A stretch of 13,575 nucleotides of DNA from assembly GCA_024639035.1 (NCBI GenBank), contig JAHEJE010000039.1:1-13575 (forward strand). Direction: 5' to 3'. The position numbers and the translations under genes are program-made. This DNA is from Alphaproteobacteria bacterium (GTDB lineage Bacteria; Pseudomonadota; Alphaproteobacteria; Rhizobiales; Aestuariivirgaceae). Positions 1 through 7,581 of the stretch are shown here, piece by piece. Each line of letters starts with the position of its first letter. The stretch's first letter is position 1. The notes beneath the pieces are model-generated. The model did not search any database, had not been told where the DNA came from, and was given only the letters and a program-made list of their open reading frames with translations.

Positions 1-2476
1 TAAGCTTTGCCTCGCCAGTGAACGAAGTTCCGGAAGCCGTTCCGTTCACGCCGCGATAATCTGCCTGCCCGTGCTTAAGCTCGAACGCGCCCTCGGCCGA
101 AAGAATTTGCGCTGCAGGGCTGAGCACGACCGGCCGCAATCCAAAGGCCGTATAGAGCTTCTGTGCCCGTTCTGCGAGCACTGCAAGCCTGCCATCTGCA
201 AAAAACCCGCTGTCTTTGCCGACGCCGAGACGGCCCGCAAACTGCACGGCCGTCCCCAGAGCCTCCAATGAAACGTTCGTATTCATGCCCCTGCCGGGCG
301 TGCCTCGCGCCTCAATTGCAGCAGAATAGGCCTCCAGGTCAGCGCCAATCACTGCGACATCAGCAAGTGCCGCAAGACGGGCCGCACTGTTCCCGGCAAC
401 CTTTCCGTATATCGTCAGCGTGCCATTTTCCCAGTCGGTCGGGCTGCCGGTGAAACGGCCGGTCAGATCGACCCGCGACGGGCCGACAGTGCCCTTCAGT
501 TCGGCCGACCCTTGCGAAACGCCCTTGTCGGTGCTGGCCTGGGTTTGCAGGTTGACCTCGACCTTGCCCAGGTTGCGCGCCCAGGCAGGCTCGGCCCGCG
601 GATCGCGGGGTATAGCGCCGACAAGCCGCAGCAAACCACGCGCATCTGCGGCCTCGATATCGGCTTTAAGCGCACCAGAAACGCCGGTGCCGGGAAAGTT
701 CAGCAACCCGGCGATATCGACCCGCGCCGCCCCGACATCGCCAATCTCCACCGTGCGCAGTTCCACCCCGGTCTCATCGGCCCCGGCGTCGATGGCGATG
801 TCGTTGGCGACAACGCCATGCAGGACCAGATCGTCGGCCTGTATCGTCAACTGCAGGTCGCCGCGCGACATGGCAGCGCCCACCAGATCCACCAGACCCG
901 CTGTACCACCGGTGTCGACGGCGCCGACCGTCAGGCCGTTCGGCGCGTAGCGGTCAAGGTTGATGCTGTCGGCAACCAGCCGGATGGCCAGGCCGGGATT
1001 GTCGCCGCCGGTCATCGTAATCGAGCCGTTGCCGGTCGCGTCATCCAGCACGAACCTTTCAGCGTCGAGCCGCATCCGCTGCGGAGTGATATCGATCTTG
1101 CCGTTGAGGTCGAGCTTGCCGCGGGCCCCGGACCATACCTTGTTGATGTCGCCTGCCTGGTCCGGCAGCGCCCAGACGATAAAGTCACGCAGCGAGACCG
1201 ACTCCATGCTCAATTGGCCACTGAACTGCGGCGCCTGCTCGTCAGGCACGAACAGACCGGAAATCGTGCCCGAAGTCTGTCCGGGCATCGAAGCCACAAG
1301 CCTGGAAATCTTCAACTTGTTCCGCGCCGCCTCACCGGCAATCGCGAACCCGTCCACAGTCTCGCCGCCAAACACCAGGCTGGTCACGGCGAACGAAAAA
1401 TTCGAGGAGAACTGCCCTGGCAATTGCGGCAGCGCCGCTGAAAGCATTGCCAGCAGTTCACCACTGTACAGGGCGTTCCTGGCCCGCGCGCCCATCATGC
1501 TGTCAATATCGAGCTTGGCCGCCTTGAGTTGAGCATCGACGCTGATCTGCGCCCCAAGGCCGATCTGTGCGGCGCCGGTCACCAGGTTTCCGGCATCGGC
1601 CGCGGCATCCGGAGCGATCTCGATCTTGTTCAACTGAAGTGCATCGAAACTGGCCACCACATCGGCGCGCAGCGACAGCGGGCGCAGGTCGAGTTCCGCA
1701 TCGCCCTTGCCGTCTGCCGCCCGCGCCGGCCGCACCTTGAGTTTGCCTTTCACCCCGGACTCACCGTCGGTCACGCCATCGAACAGATAGCTGAGCCCGG
1801 CACCTTCATGCGGACGCAGGTTGATCGAAAACCGCACCGGCCCGTCGCGCCGCAACTTGCCGGTCGAGATCCCGATTGCCGTGCGCTGGCCGCCATAGGA
1901 GGCCATGCCGCGAAGCCGCCACGGGCCGTCGAGTCCGGGTGCCGACAACACCGCATCGAAATCGCTCAGATTGGCAGCACCTCCCCGCCTCCCGTCAGCC
2001 AGTATGACGGTGCCATTGCTGATATTGATGCCGGCCACCGATATCCGGCTGACGTCCATGCTTTGGCCGACGTCGATCACCGGGTCGAGTGCCCAGGTTC
2101 CGCTGCCGCTGGCCAGCCGCTCAAGCGCGAACACTGGCTCGTCGATATGAATCGACTCCACCACGAGCCTGCCGGATATCAGCGGTGCCAGCGACAGGCC
2201 GATCGAAACCTGACCGGTGCGCATCAGCTCGGGAAATGTCGCGCCTGCCGGGTTGGCCACCCGCACATCGTCCAGCCACAAGGCCGGCCACGGAAACAGC
2301 CGAGCACCGACGTCGCCGGCGATCTTCACATCGCGGCCGGTCAGCCGCTTGCCGTAATCCTCGATGTCGGCCCGGTAGCTGTTCCAGTCGACGAACGGCG
2401 GCACGGCAGCGGCAACCGCAGCGATCAGGATCAGCGCAATGCCAATGTAGAGAAGTGGCGACCTCCACGCATTCAT
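1..2476 (-). CDS. AsmA family protein, C-terminus cut by window edge
   Basis: This is an envelope protein of the AsmA family, whose large members are thought to sit in the inner membrane, span the periplasm and take part in outer-membrane assembly or lipid transport. The minus frame is open from ATG at 2476 to the left edge, giving 825 complete codons with no in-frame stop, so the C-terminus is missing. Residues about 6-26 form one N-terminal membrane helix. They are followed by the typical AsmA opening (FVDWNSYR, then LTGRDVKIAG, then LFPWPALWLDDV). The rest is rich in short beta-strand patterns, as expected of AsmA repeats. It lies 28 bases downstream of the FAD-dependent dehydrogenase on the same strand, so the two are probably cotranscribed. 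The upstream ribosome site is weak (GGACAG just before ATG). Family assignment is firm; the specific role is not known. Confidence 0.88.
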   Translation of the reverse strand, partial: MNAWRSPLLYIGIALILIAAVAAAVPPFVDWNSYRADIEDYGKRLTGRDVKIAGDVGARLFPWPALWLDDVRVANPAGATFPELMRTGQVSIGLSLAPLISGRLVVESIHIDEPVFALERLASGSGTWALDPVIDVGQSMDVSRISVAGINISNGTVILADGRRGGAANLSDFDAVLSAPGLDGPWRLRGMASYGGQRTAIGISTGKLRRDGPVRFSINLRPHEGAGLSYLFDGVTDGESGVKGKLKVRPARAADGKGDAELDLRPLSLRADVVASFDALQLNKIEIAPDAAADAGNLVTGAAQIGLGAQISVDAQLKAAKLDIDSMMGARARNALYSGELLAMLSAALPQLPGQFSSNFSFAVTSLVFGGETVDGFAIAGEAARNKLKISRLVASMPGQTSGTISGLFVPDEQAPQFSGQLSMESVSLRDFIVWALPDQAGDINKVWSGARGKLDLNGKIDITPQRMRLDAERFVLDDATGNGSITMTGGDNPGLAIRLVADSINLDRYAPNGLTVGAVDTGGTAGLVDLVGAAMSRGDLQLTIQADDLVLHGVVANDIAIDAGADETGVELRTVEIGDVGAARVDIAGLLNFPGTGVSGALKADIEAADARGLLRLVGAIPRDPRAEPAWARNLGKVEVNLQTQASTDKGVSQGSAELKGTVGPSRVDLTGRFTGSPTDWENGTLTIYGKVAGNSAARLAALADVAVIGADLEAYSAAIEARGTPGRGMNTNVSLEALGTAVQFAGRLGVGKDSGFFADGRLAVLAERAQKLYTAFGLRPVVLSPAAQILSAEGAFELKHGQADYRGVNGTASGTSFTGEAKL

Positions 2477-2504
2477 ATCTGTCCGATGCCCTCGATCTGC
2501 TCCG

Positions 2505-3902
2505 TCACACCTGTACGATCTTACCCGGGTTCATGATGTTCTGCGGGTCAAACGCCCGCTTGATCGTCCGCATGAATTCAAGTGCCGGACCGTGCTCGGC
2601 GTCGAGAAACTTCATCTTGCCCTGCCCGACGCCGTGTTCGCCGGTGCAGGTCCCGTCCATCGCGATGGCCCGACTGGCCAGCCGGTCGCAAAAGCCGCAG
2701 ACATTGGCGTAATCTTCCGGGTCATCGCGATCACAGAACAGTACCACATGAAAATTGCCATCGCCGACATGGCCGAGTATCGGCGCATAGAGATTGTGTT
2801 CGGCGGCGTCACGCTGTGTTTCGGTCACGCACTCGGCCAATCGCGAGATCGGCACACAGGCATCCGTTGCAAACGCCTGCTTGCCGGGCACCATGGTCTT
2901 CACCGCCCAGAAGGCATCGTGACGCGCCTGCCAGAGCCGGTTGCGATCCTCTGTCTTGGTCACCCAGTCGAACGGCCCGCCCCCTAGTTCGCCGGCGATC
3001 TCCCCGAACATTTCCGACTGCTCGCGAGTGCCGGCCTCGGTGCCGTGGAATTCGACGAACAGCGTCGGCACCGGCGACAGCTCAAGACCGGAGTAGGTGT
3101 TCACCGCCTTGATGTGCTCGCTGTCGAGCAATTCGATGCGCGCGACCGGAATACCGAGTTGTATGGTCAGGATTGTCGCATTGCAGGCCGCATCGACGGA
3201 CGGGAACGGACACACTCCGCCGGCGATCGAGTCCGGTATGCCGTGCAGCCGCAACCCGACCTCGGTGATGACCCCCAATGTGCCCTCCGAGCCGACCAGC
3301 AGCCGGGTAAGGTCATATCCGGCCGACGACTTCTTGGCGCGCTTTGCTGTTTGAATGATTTCACCGTTGGGCATCACCGCCGTCAGGTTCAGGACATTTT
3401 CCCGCATCGTGCCGTAGCGCACTGCATTGGTCCCCGAGGCCCGGGTCGCCGCCATGCCGCCGAGGCTTGCATCGGCGCCGGGATCGATCGGAAAGAACAG
3501 CCCGCAATCGTGCAGATACTGATTCAGCTGCTTGCGCGTCACTCCGGCCTCGACCCGGCAGTCCAGGTCCTCCTGATGGACCTCCAGCACCCGGTTCATG
3601 TGCGACACATCGATCGAAACACCGCCGAGCGGTGCTGAAATGTGCCCTTCCAGCGATGTGCCGGTGCCAAACGGAATGATCGGAAAACGGTACTTGCCGC
3701 AGATCGAGACCGCCTTCTGCACTTCGTCCGTGCTCTCGGCGAATGCCACCGCATCCGGCGCAACGCCCGGGTTCCAGGTCAGGTCGTCGCCATGTTGAAC
3801 GCGCACCGCCTCAGCCGTCGACAAACGTTCGCCAAAAACGGCAGAGAGCTCTGCAATTGCCTGAGACACGCTATTGCGGATCCGTGCTGCCTGTTGTGCC
3901 AT
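2505..3902 (-). CDS. FAD-binding D-lactate / 2-hydroxyacid dehydrogenase (LDHD/GlcD family)
   Basis: This is a flavoprotein of the vanillyl-alcohol-oxidase fold that oxidises a D-2-hydroxyacid, most likely D-lactate, to the 2-oxoacid and passes electrons to a quinone or cytochrome. With ATG at 3902 it has 465 residues, normal for the family. The N-terminal FAD domain shows PFGTGTS (77-83), GADASLGGMAATRASGTNA (142-160) and LLVGSEGTLG (201-210). The C-terminal substrate domain carries GHVGDGNFH (377-385), GEHGVG (421-426) and the closing NIMNPGK. A GTG at 3971 would add 23 basic residues but lies inside an inverted repeat. ATG 3902 has a modest AGGG four bases upstream and gives the family-like N-terminus (MAQQAARIRN), so it is preferred. 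The AsmA gene follows on the same strand, and a thioesterase gene is divergent. The closest relative by eye is mitochondrial-type LDHD rather than GlcD, but the substrate cannot be read from sequence. Confidence 0.9.
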   Translation of the reverse strand: MAQQAARIRNSVSQAIAELSAVFGERLSTAEAVRVQHGDDLTWNPGVAPDAVAFAESTDEVQKAVSICGKYRFPIIPFGTGTSLEGHISAPLGGVSIDVSHMNRVLEVHQEDLDCRVEAGVTRKQLNQYLHDCGLFFPIDPGADASLGGMAATRASGTNAVRYGTMRENVLNLTAVMPNGEIIQTAKRAKKSSAGYDLTRLLVGSEGTLGVITEVGLRLHGIPDSIAGGVCPFPSVDAACNATILTIQLGIPVARIELLDSEHIKAVNTYSGLELSPVPTLFVEFHGTEAGTREQSEMFGEIAGELGGGPFDWVTKTEDRNRLWQARHDAFWAVKTMVPGKQAFATDACVPISRLAECVTETQRDAAEHNLYAPILGHVGDGNFHVVLFCDRDDPEDYANVCGFCDRLASRAIAMDGTCTGEHGVGQGKMKFLDAEHGPALEFMRTIKRAFDPQNIMNPGKIVQV

Positions 3903-3958
3903 AGCGCCCTGTCGAGTTGTCTGCTGCCGGGCTTTGCCGCCGCGGTGCAATCTGCTAG

Positions 3959-3979
3959 GTGATAACTCCACAATATCAC
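3959..3979. promoter_or_regulatory. Inverted repeat GTGATA-N9-TATCAC, candidate operator
   Basis: Two perfect six-base arms, GTGATA and TATCAC, are separated by nine bases in the gap between the divergent dehydrogenase and thioesterase genes. The inner part, ATA-N9-TAT, fits the T-N11-A box of LysR-type regulators, though GntR-type dimers also use such dyads. No regulator gene is present nearby. It could control one or both flanking genes. Arms this short can occur by chance, so this is a proposal. Confidence 0.3.
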
Positions 3980-4019
3980 ACCCCGTGACCGCAACGGCAA
4001 TACCATCAGGGCATCACAT

Positions 4020-4511
4020 ATGAGCAAAAGCAGTGCCGTCTTCACCAGCTCGGTCCAGAAGGTCGAAGACCAGTGGATCGACTACAATGGTCATTTCAAC
4101 ATGGCCTACTACAACGTGCTGTTCGACCGCGCCTGCGATCAGGCCTTTGCCCTGGTCGGCCTCGGCCCCGAGTACGTCGAACAGACCAATTGCTCGTTCT
4201 TCACCATGGAGGCTCACACCAGCTACCTGCGCGAGCTGCACGCCGGCGACGAGGTCACGGTCACCCTCCAGCTTCTCGACTACGATGCCAAGCGCATGCA
4301 CTACATTCAGGAAATGCACCATGCAACGCAAGGCTGGCTGTCGGCGACGATGGAGGCCTTGTGCATGCACGTCGATATGACCGCGAAGAAATCAGCCCCC
4401 TTTCCCGACGACATGCGCAACAGCATCGCGGCGATGTTCGAGGATCACAAGAACCACCCCATCCCGCCCCAGGCCGGGCGCAGAATCGGCATCATCAGGA
4501 AGACCGCATAG
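4020..4511 (+). CDS. Hotdog-fold acyl-CoA thioesterase, betainyl-CoA thioesterase-like
   Basis: This is a single-domain thioesterase of 163 residues with the 4-hydroxybenzoyl-CoA thioesterase-type hotdog fold, expected to hydrolyse a small acyl-CoA in the cytoplasm. The N-terminal WIDYNGHFNMAYY (19-31) holds the D-x-NGH-x-N catalytic signature. It is followed by FTMEAHTSYLRELHAGDEV (61-79), the central strand and helix of the fold. The strings WIDYNGH and EAHTSYLREL are what I remember from betainyl-CoA thioesterases and from the thioesterase domain fused to carnitine dehydrogenases. However, no carnitine dehydrogenase or betaine ketoacid cleavage enzyme is in this window, so the substrate is inferred only. 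ATG 4020 has CAGGG eight bases upstream. The tail after about residue 120 is polar and basic. It is divergent from the D-2-hydroxyacid dehydrogenase and may share its control region. Confidence 0.82.
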   Translation: MSKSSAVFTSSVQKVEDQWIDYNGHFNMAYYNVLFDRACDQAFALVGLGPEYVEQTNCSFFTMEAHTSYLRELHAGDEVTVTLQLLDYDAKRMHYIQEMHHATQGWLSATMEALCMHVDMTAKKSAPFPDDMRNSIAAMFEDHKNHPIPPQAGRRIGIIRKTA

Positions 4512-4560
4512 GACCAGGACACGCTGGCCACCATGACGGCAGGTCAAGCGCCCTTGGGCG

Positions 4561-4576
4561 GCCGTCCCGGGTCGGC
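4561..4576. repeat. Short GC-rich near-palindrome between thioesterase and ClC genes
   Basis: The string GCCGTCCCGGGTCGGC is self-complementary except for one T-T mismatch, and another small inverted repeat (CGCC-CTTG-GGCG) lies just before it. It could fold as a hairpin downstream of the thioesterase stop, but no T-run follows, so it is not a convincing intrinsic terminator. The rest of the 4512-4669 gap contains nothing else recognised apart from a weak promoter-like string. Confidence 0.25.
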
Positions 4577-4583
4577 GCTGCGA

Positions 4584-4612
4584 TGTGCAAGTTCCTCGCT
4601 GGCTGCTATAAG
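4584..4612 (+). promoter_or_regulatory. Weak sigma-70-like promoter candidate for the ClC-cyclase operon
   Basis: TATAAG (4607-4612) resembles a -10 box and lies 17 bases after TGTGCA (4584-4589), which matches the -35 consensus at only three of six positions. Transcription from it would start about 50 bases before the ClC start codon. It is the best promoter-like string in this gap, but AT-rich hexamers are common and this is weak evidence. Confidence 0.2.
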
Positions 4613-4669
4613 TAACGGATTCCTCACTGAACTTGACGCCACTGATCTCACGCGGAACCGGTACTCCCC

Positions 4670-6307
4670 ATGCAAGCCCTCAAAGCCAGCATTGCCCGAT
4701 TCTTAAGCGAGCACACGCTGCCCTCGTTGCGTACCCTGTCGCAGGCGCGCCAGCCGTTGACATGGCTGCTCGCCCTGGCGATCGGCGTCATCTGCGCCTA
4801 CGCCATCTTGGGATTTCGCTGGCTCATCGGCGTCATCCAGTTCCTGTGGCTCGGCAACGAGCACGAAAATGTCGTTGCAACGATCGCCAGCTTCCGCGAG
4901 CCGTGGGTCGTATTTCTCGCCCTCAGTGTCGGCGGCCTGGTCGTCGGGCTGTTGCTGCAGTTTGCCATGCAGACCCGGCGTCCCCAGGGCATTGCCGACG
5001 TCATCGAAGCCCGCGCCATCCAAGGCTCGCAGATTTCACTGCGCGAGGGTTCGGTCTCCGCCCTGATCGCAGCGATATCGCTCGGCGCCGGGGCCAGCGC
5101 CGGCCGCGAGGGGCCGGCAGTGCATCTCGGCGCAACCCTGGCCTCGTTTCTTGAACAGCGCTTCAATCTGCCGGCCGCCGCGCGCCGCGTGCTGCTGGCC
5201 TGTGGCGCGGCTGCTGCCGTGTCGGCATCGTTCAATGCGCCGATCGCCGGGGTCTTGTTCGCCCATGAAGTCATCCTCACCCACTACGCACTGTCCGCAT
5301 TCGTTCCGACCGTGATAGCAGCCGTCGCTGCAACCCTGATCACCCGCGTCCATCTCGGCGATTTTCCCGCGTTCGTCATTCCGGATCTGCAGATCGCATC
5401 CTACTGGGAATTTCCGGCTTTCGCGTTGCTCGGCATCACCTGCGGCCTGGTTGCCGTAGCCTTTCATCTTTCAGTACTGACCAGCGACTGGGCGGCGCGA
5501 CGCATAGAAATGCCGATCTGGCTGCGCCCGGTGCTCGGCGGCGTCATCGTTGCGGCGATCGCGCTGATGGTGCCCGAGGTGTTGGGCGTCGGTTATGAGG
5601 CAACCAACCTGGCATTGCGTGAGCAGTATTCTCTGGTCTTCCTGTTCGTCCTGTTGTTTGCCAAGACGATCGCCACGGCGGTCACCTTGTCCAGCCGCTT
5701 TGGTGGCGGCGTCTTTTCTCCCTCGCTCTACCTTGGCGCGATGGCCGGCGGTGCCTTTGGTATCATCGCCGCACAACTGTTCCCCGACTACGCCTCCGGC
5801 TACGGCGTTTACGCCGTCCTGGGCATGGGCGCCGTCGCCGGAGCGGTTCTCGGTGCCCCGATATCGACCACCATGATCGTCTTCGAGTTGACCGGCGGCT
5901 ACGAGATGACGATCGCCCTGCTGTTGTCGGTTTCCATCGCATCGATGATGATGCAGGCCCTTGTCGGCCAGAGCTTCTTCGACTGGCAACTGGCCACCCG
6001 GGGGTTGTTCCTCAGTGGCGGCCCACACCGCCGCATCATGCGCACGTTGCGGGCATCGGATTTTATGAGCGAATTGACCCCCGAGGAGCAGGCTGAACCA
6101 CCCGATATCGCAAGCGATGCTGTAAAAATCACCTCCAGTGACACTCTGGAGGCAACGCTGCGGGCCTTCGATACCTCCGGAAAGACCCGGATTGCCGTCT
6201 TAAATCCCGACGATATGGCAAAGCAGGTCGGTTGGGTGGACTACACAAAGGCACTTGCCGCTTTCAACTCAGCCCTCATTGAAGCCGGCATCGAAGAGCA
6301 CAAATGA
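4670..6307 (+). CDS. ClC-family chloride channel / anion transporter with reduced CBS-like tail
   Basis: This inner-membrane anion channel or anion/proton exchanger of the ClC family has 545 residues and the usual ladder of membrane helices from about residue 30 to 432. The external gating glutamate is present in GREGP (E147 in 145-149), as are FNAPIAG (188-194) and GVFSP (347-351). Three positions look unusual by eye alignment to E. coli ClC-ec1. The internal proton glutamate E203 corresponds to V201, the filter GSGIP to PQGIA (105-109), and Tyr445 to F437. Residues about 480-535 resemble one CBS half-domain instead of the usual pair. The stop codon overlaps the start of the adenylate cyclase gene by four bases (ATGA), so the two are cotranscribed and probably translationally coupled. 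The ribosome site for ATG 4670 is weak. Family is certain; the ion and the channel-or-exchanger mode are not. Confidence 0.93.
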   Translation: MQALKASIARFLSEHTLPSLRTLSQARQPLTWLLALAIGVICAYAILGFRWLIGVIQFLWLGNEHENVVATIASFREPWVVFLALSVGGLVVGLLLQFAMQTRRPQGIADVIEARAIQGSQISLREGSVSALIAAISLGAGASAGREGPAVHLGATLASFLEQRFNLPAAARRVLLACGAAAAVSASFNAPIAGVLFAHEVILTHYALSAFVPTVIAAVAATLITRVHLGDFPAFVIPDLQIASYWEFPAFALLGITCGLVAVAFHLSVLTSDWAARRIEMPIWLRPVLGGVIVAAIALMVPEVLGVGYEATNLALREQYSLVFLFVLLFAKTIATAVTLSSRFGGGVFSPSLYLGAMAGGAFGIIAAQLFPDYASGYGVYAVLGMGAVAGAVLGAPISTTMIVFELTGGYEMTIALLLSVSIASMMMQALVGQSFFDWQLATRGLFLSGGPHRRIMRTLRASDFMSELTPEEQAEPPDIASDAVKITSSDTLEATLRAFDTSGKTRIAVLNPDDMAKQVGWVDYTKALAAFNSALIEAGIEEHK

Positions 6308-7581
6308 CCAGCCCCCGGCCGATCGACTACCGGACCCCGCGCGGCCGGCTGCACCTGCCAAAGATGCTCGACCGCCTGGTGCGCGCCGGCACCCGTTTCC
6401 AGCCCGCCGCAGAGCGCAGCCATCTGGTTGCAGCCAATGTGACCGGCTACCTGGCGACGGTATCGTCATGCTGTTACGCCGTTTCCTACGCGCTGCAGGA
6501 CTTCGCCAGTCTGAAGGCGCTTGTCGCCGGAAACATCATCTCCGCCGCCATCACCGCATCCACCCCGCTCTTCCACCGTTATGGCCCGACCGTGGCCGGA
6601 CTGGTTCTGACCGCAACCATCTTCTCGACGATCTTCTACTTCATCGCCATGTTGGGTCACGACAGCGGTATCCAGTTGAACTACCTGGCCGCCGCGGCCA
6701 TCACCTTTCTCGTCCTCGGGATCCATCGCATCCGCCTCGTTGTCACGATCATTCTGCTGGCGGCCGTTTTGCATATCGCTGCCTGGTTTCTGTTTCCAAC
6801 CGGCCATCTTGCCGACCGCCTGCCGCCGGACTTCCTGTCCCAGACCTACACGCTCTCCGCCATTTCGATGACCGCGATCATTTCCGTTGTCGTATTCTAT
6901 GTCCTGCGCCTGCTGCGGCGCGAACAGTTCCGTTCCAATGCCCTGCTGCTCAACGTCCTGCCGGCCAGCATCGCCGACAGGCTCATGCAGGCGCCCGATC
7001 AGACCATCGCCCGCCGTCATGAACAGGCAAGCGTGCTGTTTGCTGATCTGTGCGGCTTCACGCCGCTGACTGCAAAGCTGAGCCCGGCAGATCTGATCAC
7101 CCTGCTGGATCGACTGTTCTCCGCCTTCGATGCCCAGGCAAGTCGGTTGGGGGTAGAAAAAATCAAGACCATCGGCGATGCCTACATGGTCGTCTCAGGA
7201 GCACCCGAGCCCCGCGACGACCACGCCACAGCGCTGGTCGAACTCAGCAAGGCGATGATCGCCGCAACATTGGAAGTTGCTGCAAGCACCGGTCACGATC
7301 TTTCCGTGCGTATCGGCATCGCTAGCGGCGGACTGACAGCCGGCGTCATCGGTCAATCGAAATTCGCCTACGACGTCTGGGGAAATACAGTAAACCGCGC
7401 CGCCAGACTGGAAACATGTGGCGCGCCCGGCGACATAACCATCGATCAGGCCACCAAAGAGCTGCTCGCTGCCGACGTGAACGTTGAATTCCTCGGGGAT
7501 GTGGATCTAAAAGGCATAGGCCCTACCCCGGTGTGGCGGCTGTTGGCGTCTCAATTCGCCTCGCGCAAGTCTGGTTCATAG
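6304..7581 (+). CDS. Membrane-bound class III adenylate cyclase
   Basis: This enzyme makes cAMP from ATP. It has 425 residues, with about six hydrophobic helices between residues 41 and 203, then a short linker with the usual LLLNVLP signature helix (214-220) and a C-terminal class III catalytic domain (about 240-415). All residues for a homodimeric active site are visible: metal-binding D248 (VLFADLCGF) and D292 (KTIGDAYM), adenine-selecting K288 and D357 (FAYDVWGN), and transition-state N364 and R368 (NTVNRAARLE). The K/D pair points to ATP rather than GTP. Its start codon overlaps the ClC stop by four bases, with GAAGAG five bases upstream, so it is the second gene of that operon. The membrane domain may sense a signal, but it matches no sensor family I can name. 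Its last 31 bases overlap the 3' end of the opposite-strand gene. Confidence 0.93.
   Translation: MTSPRPIDYRTPRGRLHLPKMLDRLVRAGTRFQPAAERSHLVAANVTGYLATVSSCCYAVSYALQDFASLKALVAGNIISAAITASTPLFHRYGPTVAGLVLTATIFSTIFYFIAMLGHDSGIQLNYLAAAAITFLVLGIHRIRLVVTIILLAAVLHIAAWFLFPTGHLADRLPPDFLSQTYTLSAISMTAIISVVVFYVLRLLRREQFRSNALLLNVLPASIADRLMQAPDQTIARRHEQASVLFADLCGFTPLTAKLSPADLITLLDRLFSAFDAQASRLGVEKIKTIGDAYMVVSGAPEPRDDHATALVELSKAMIAATLEVAASTGHDLSVRIGIASGGLTAGVIGQSKFAYDVWGNTVNRAARLETCGAPGDITIDQATKELLAADVNVEFLGDVDLKGIGPTPVWRLLASQFASRKSGS

Noticed and set aside
512..2536. Long plus-strand open frames opposite the AsmA gene (512-1441, 1529-2536)
   Set aside because: They use the codon-aligned antisense register of the AsmA gene, and their translations look like low-complexity Arg/His/Pro-rich shadow sequence with no motifs.
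3903..3971. GTG start at 3971 for the FAD-dependent dehydrogenase
   Set aside because: It adds 23 basic residues not typical of the family and falls within an inverted repeat; ATG 3902 gives a normal N-terminus with a modest ribosome site.
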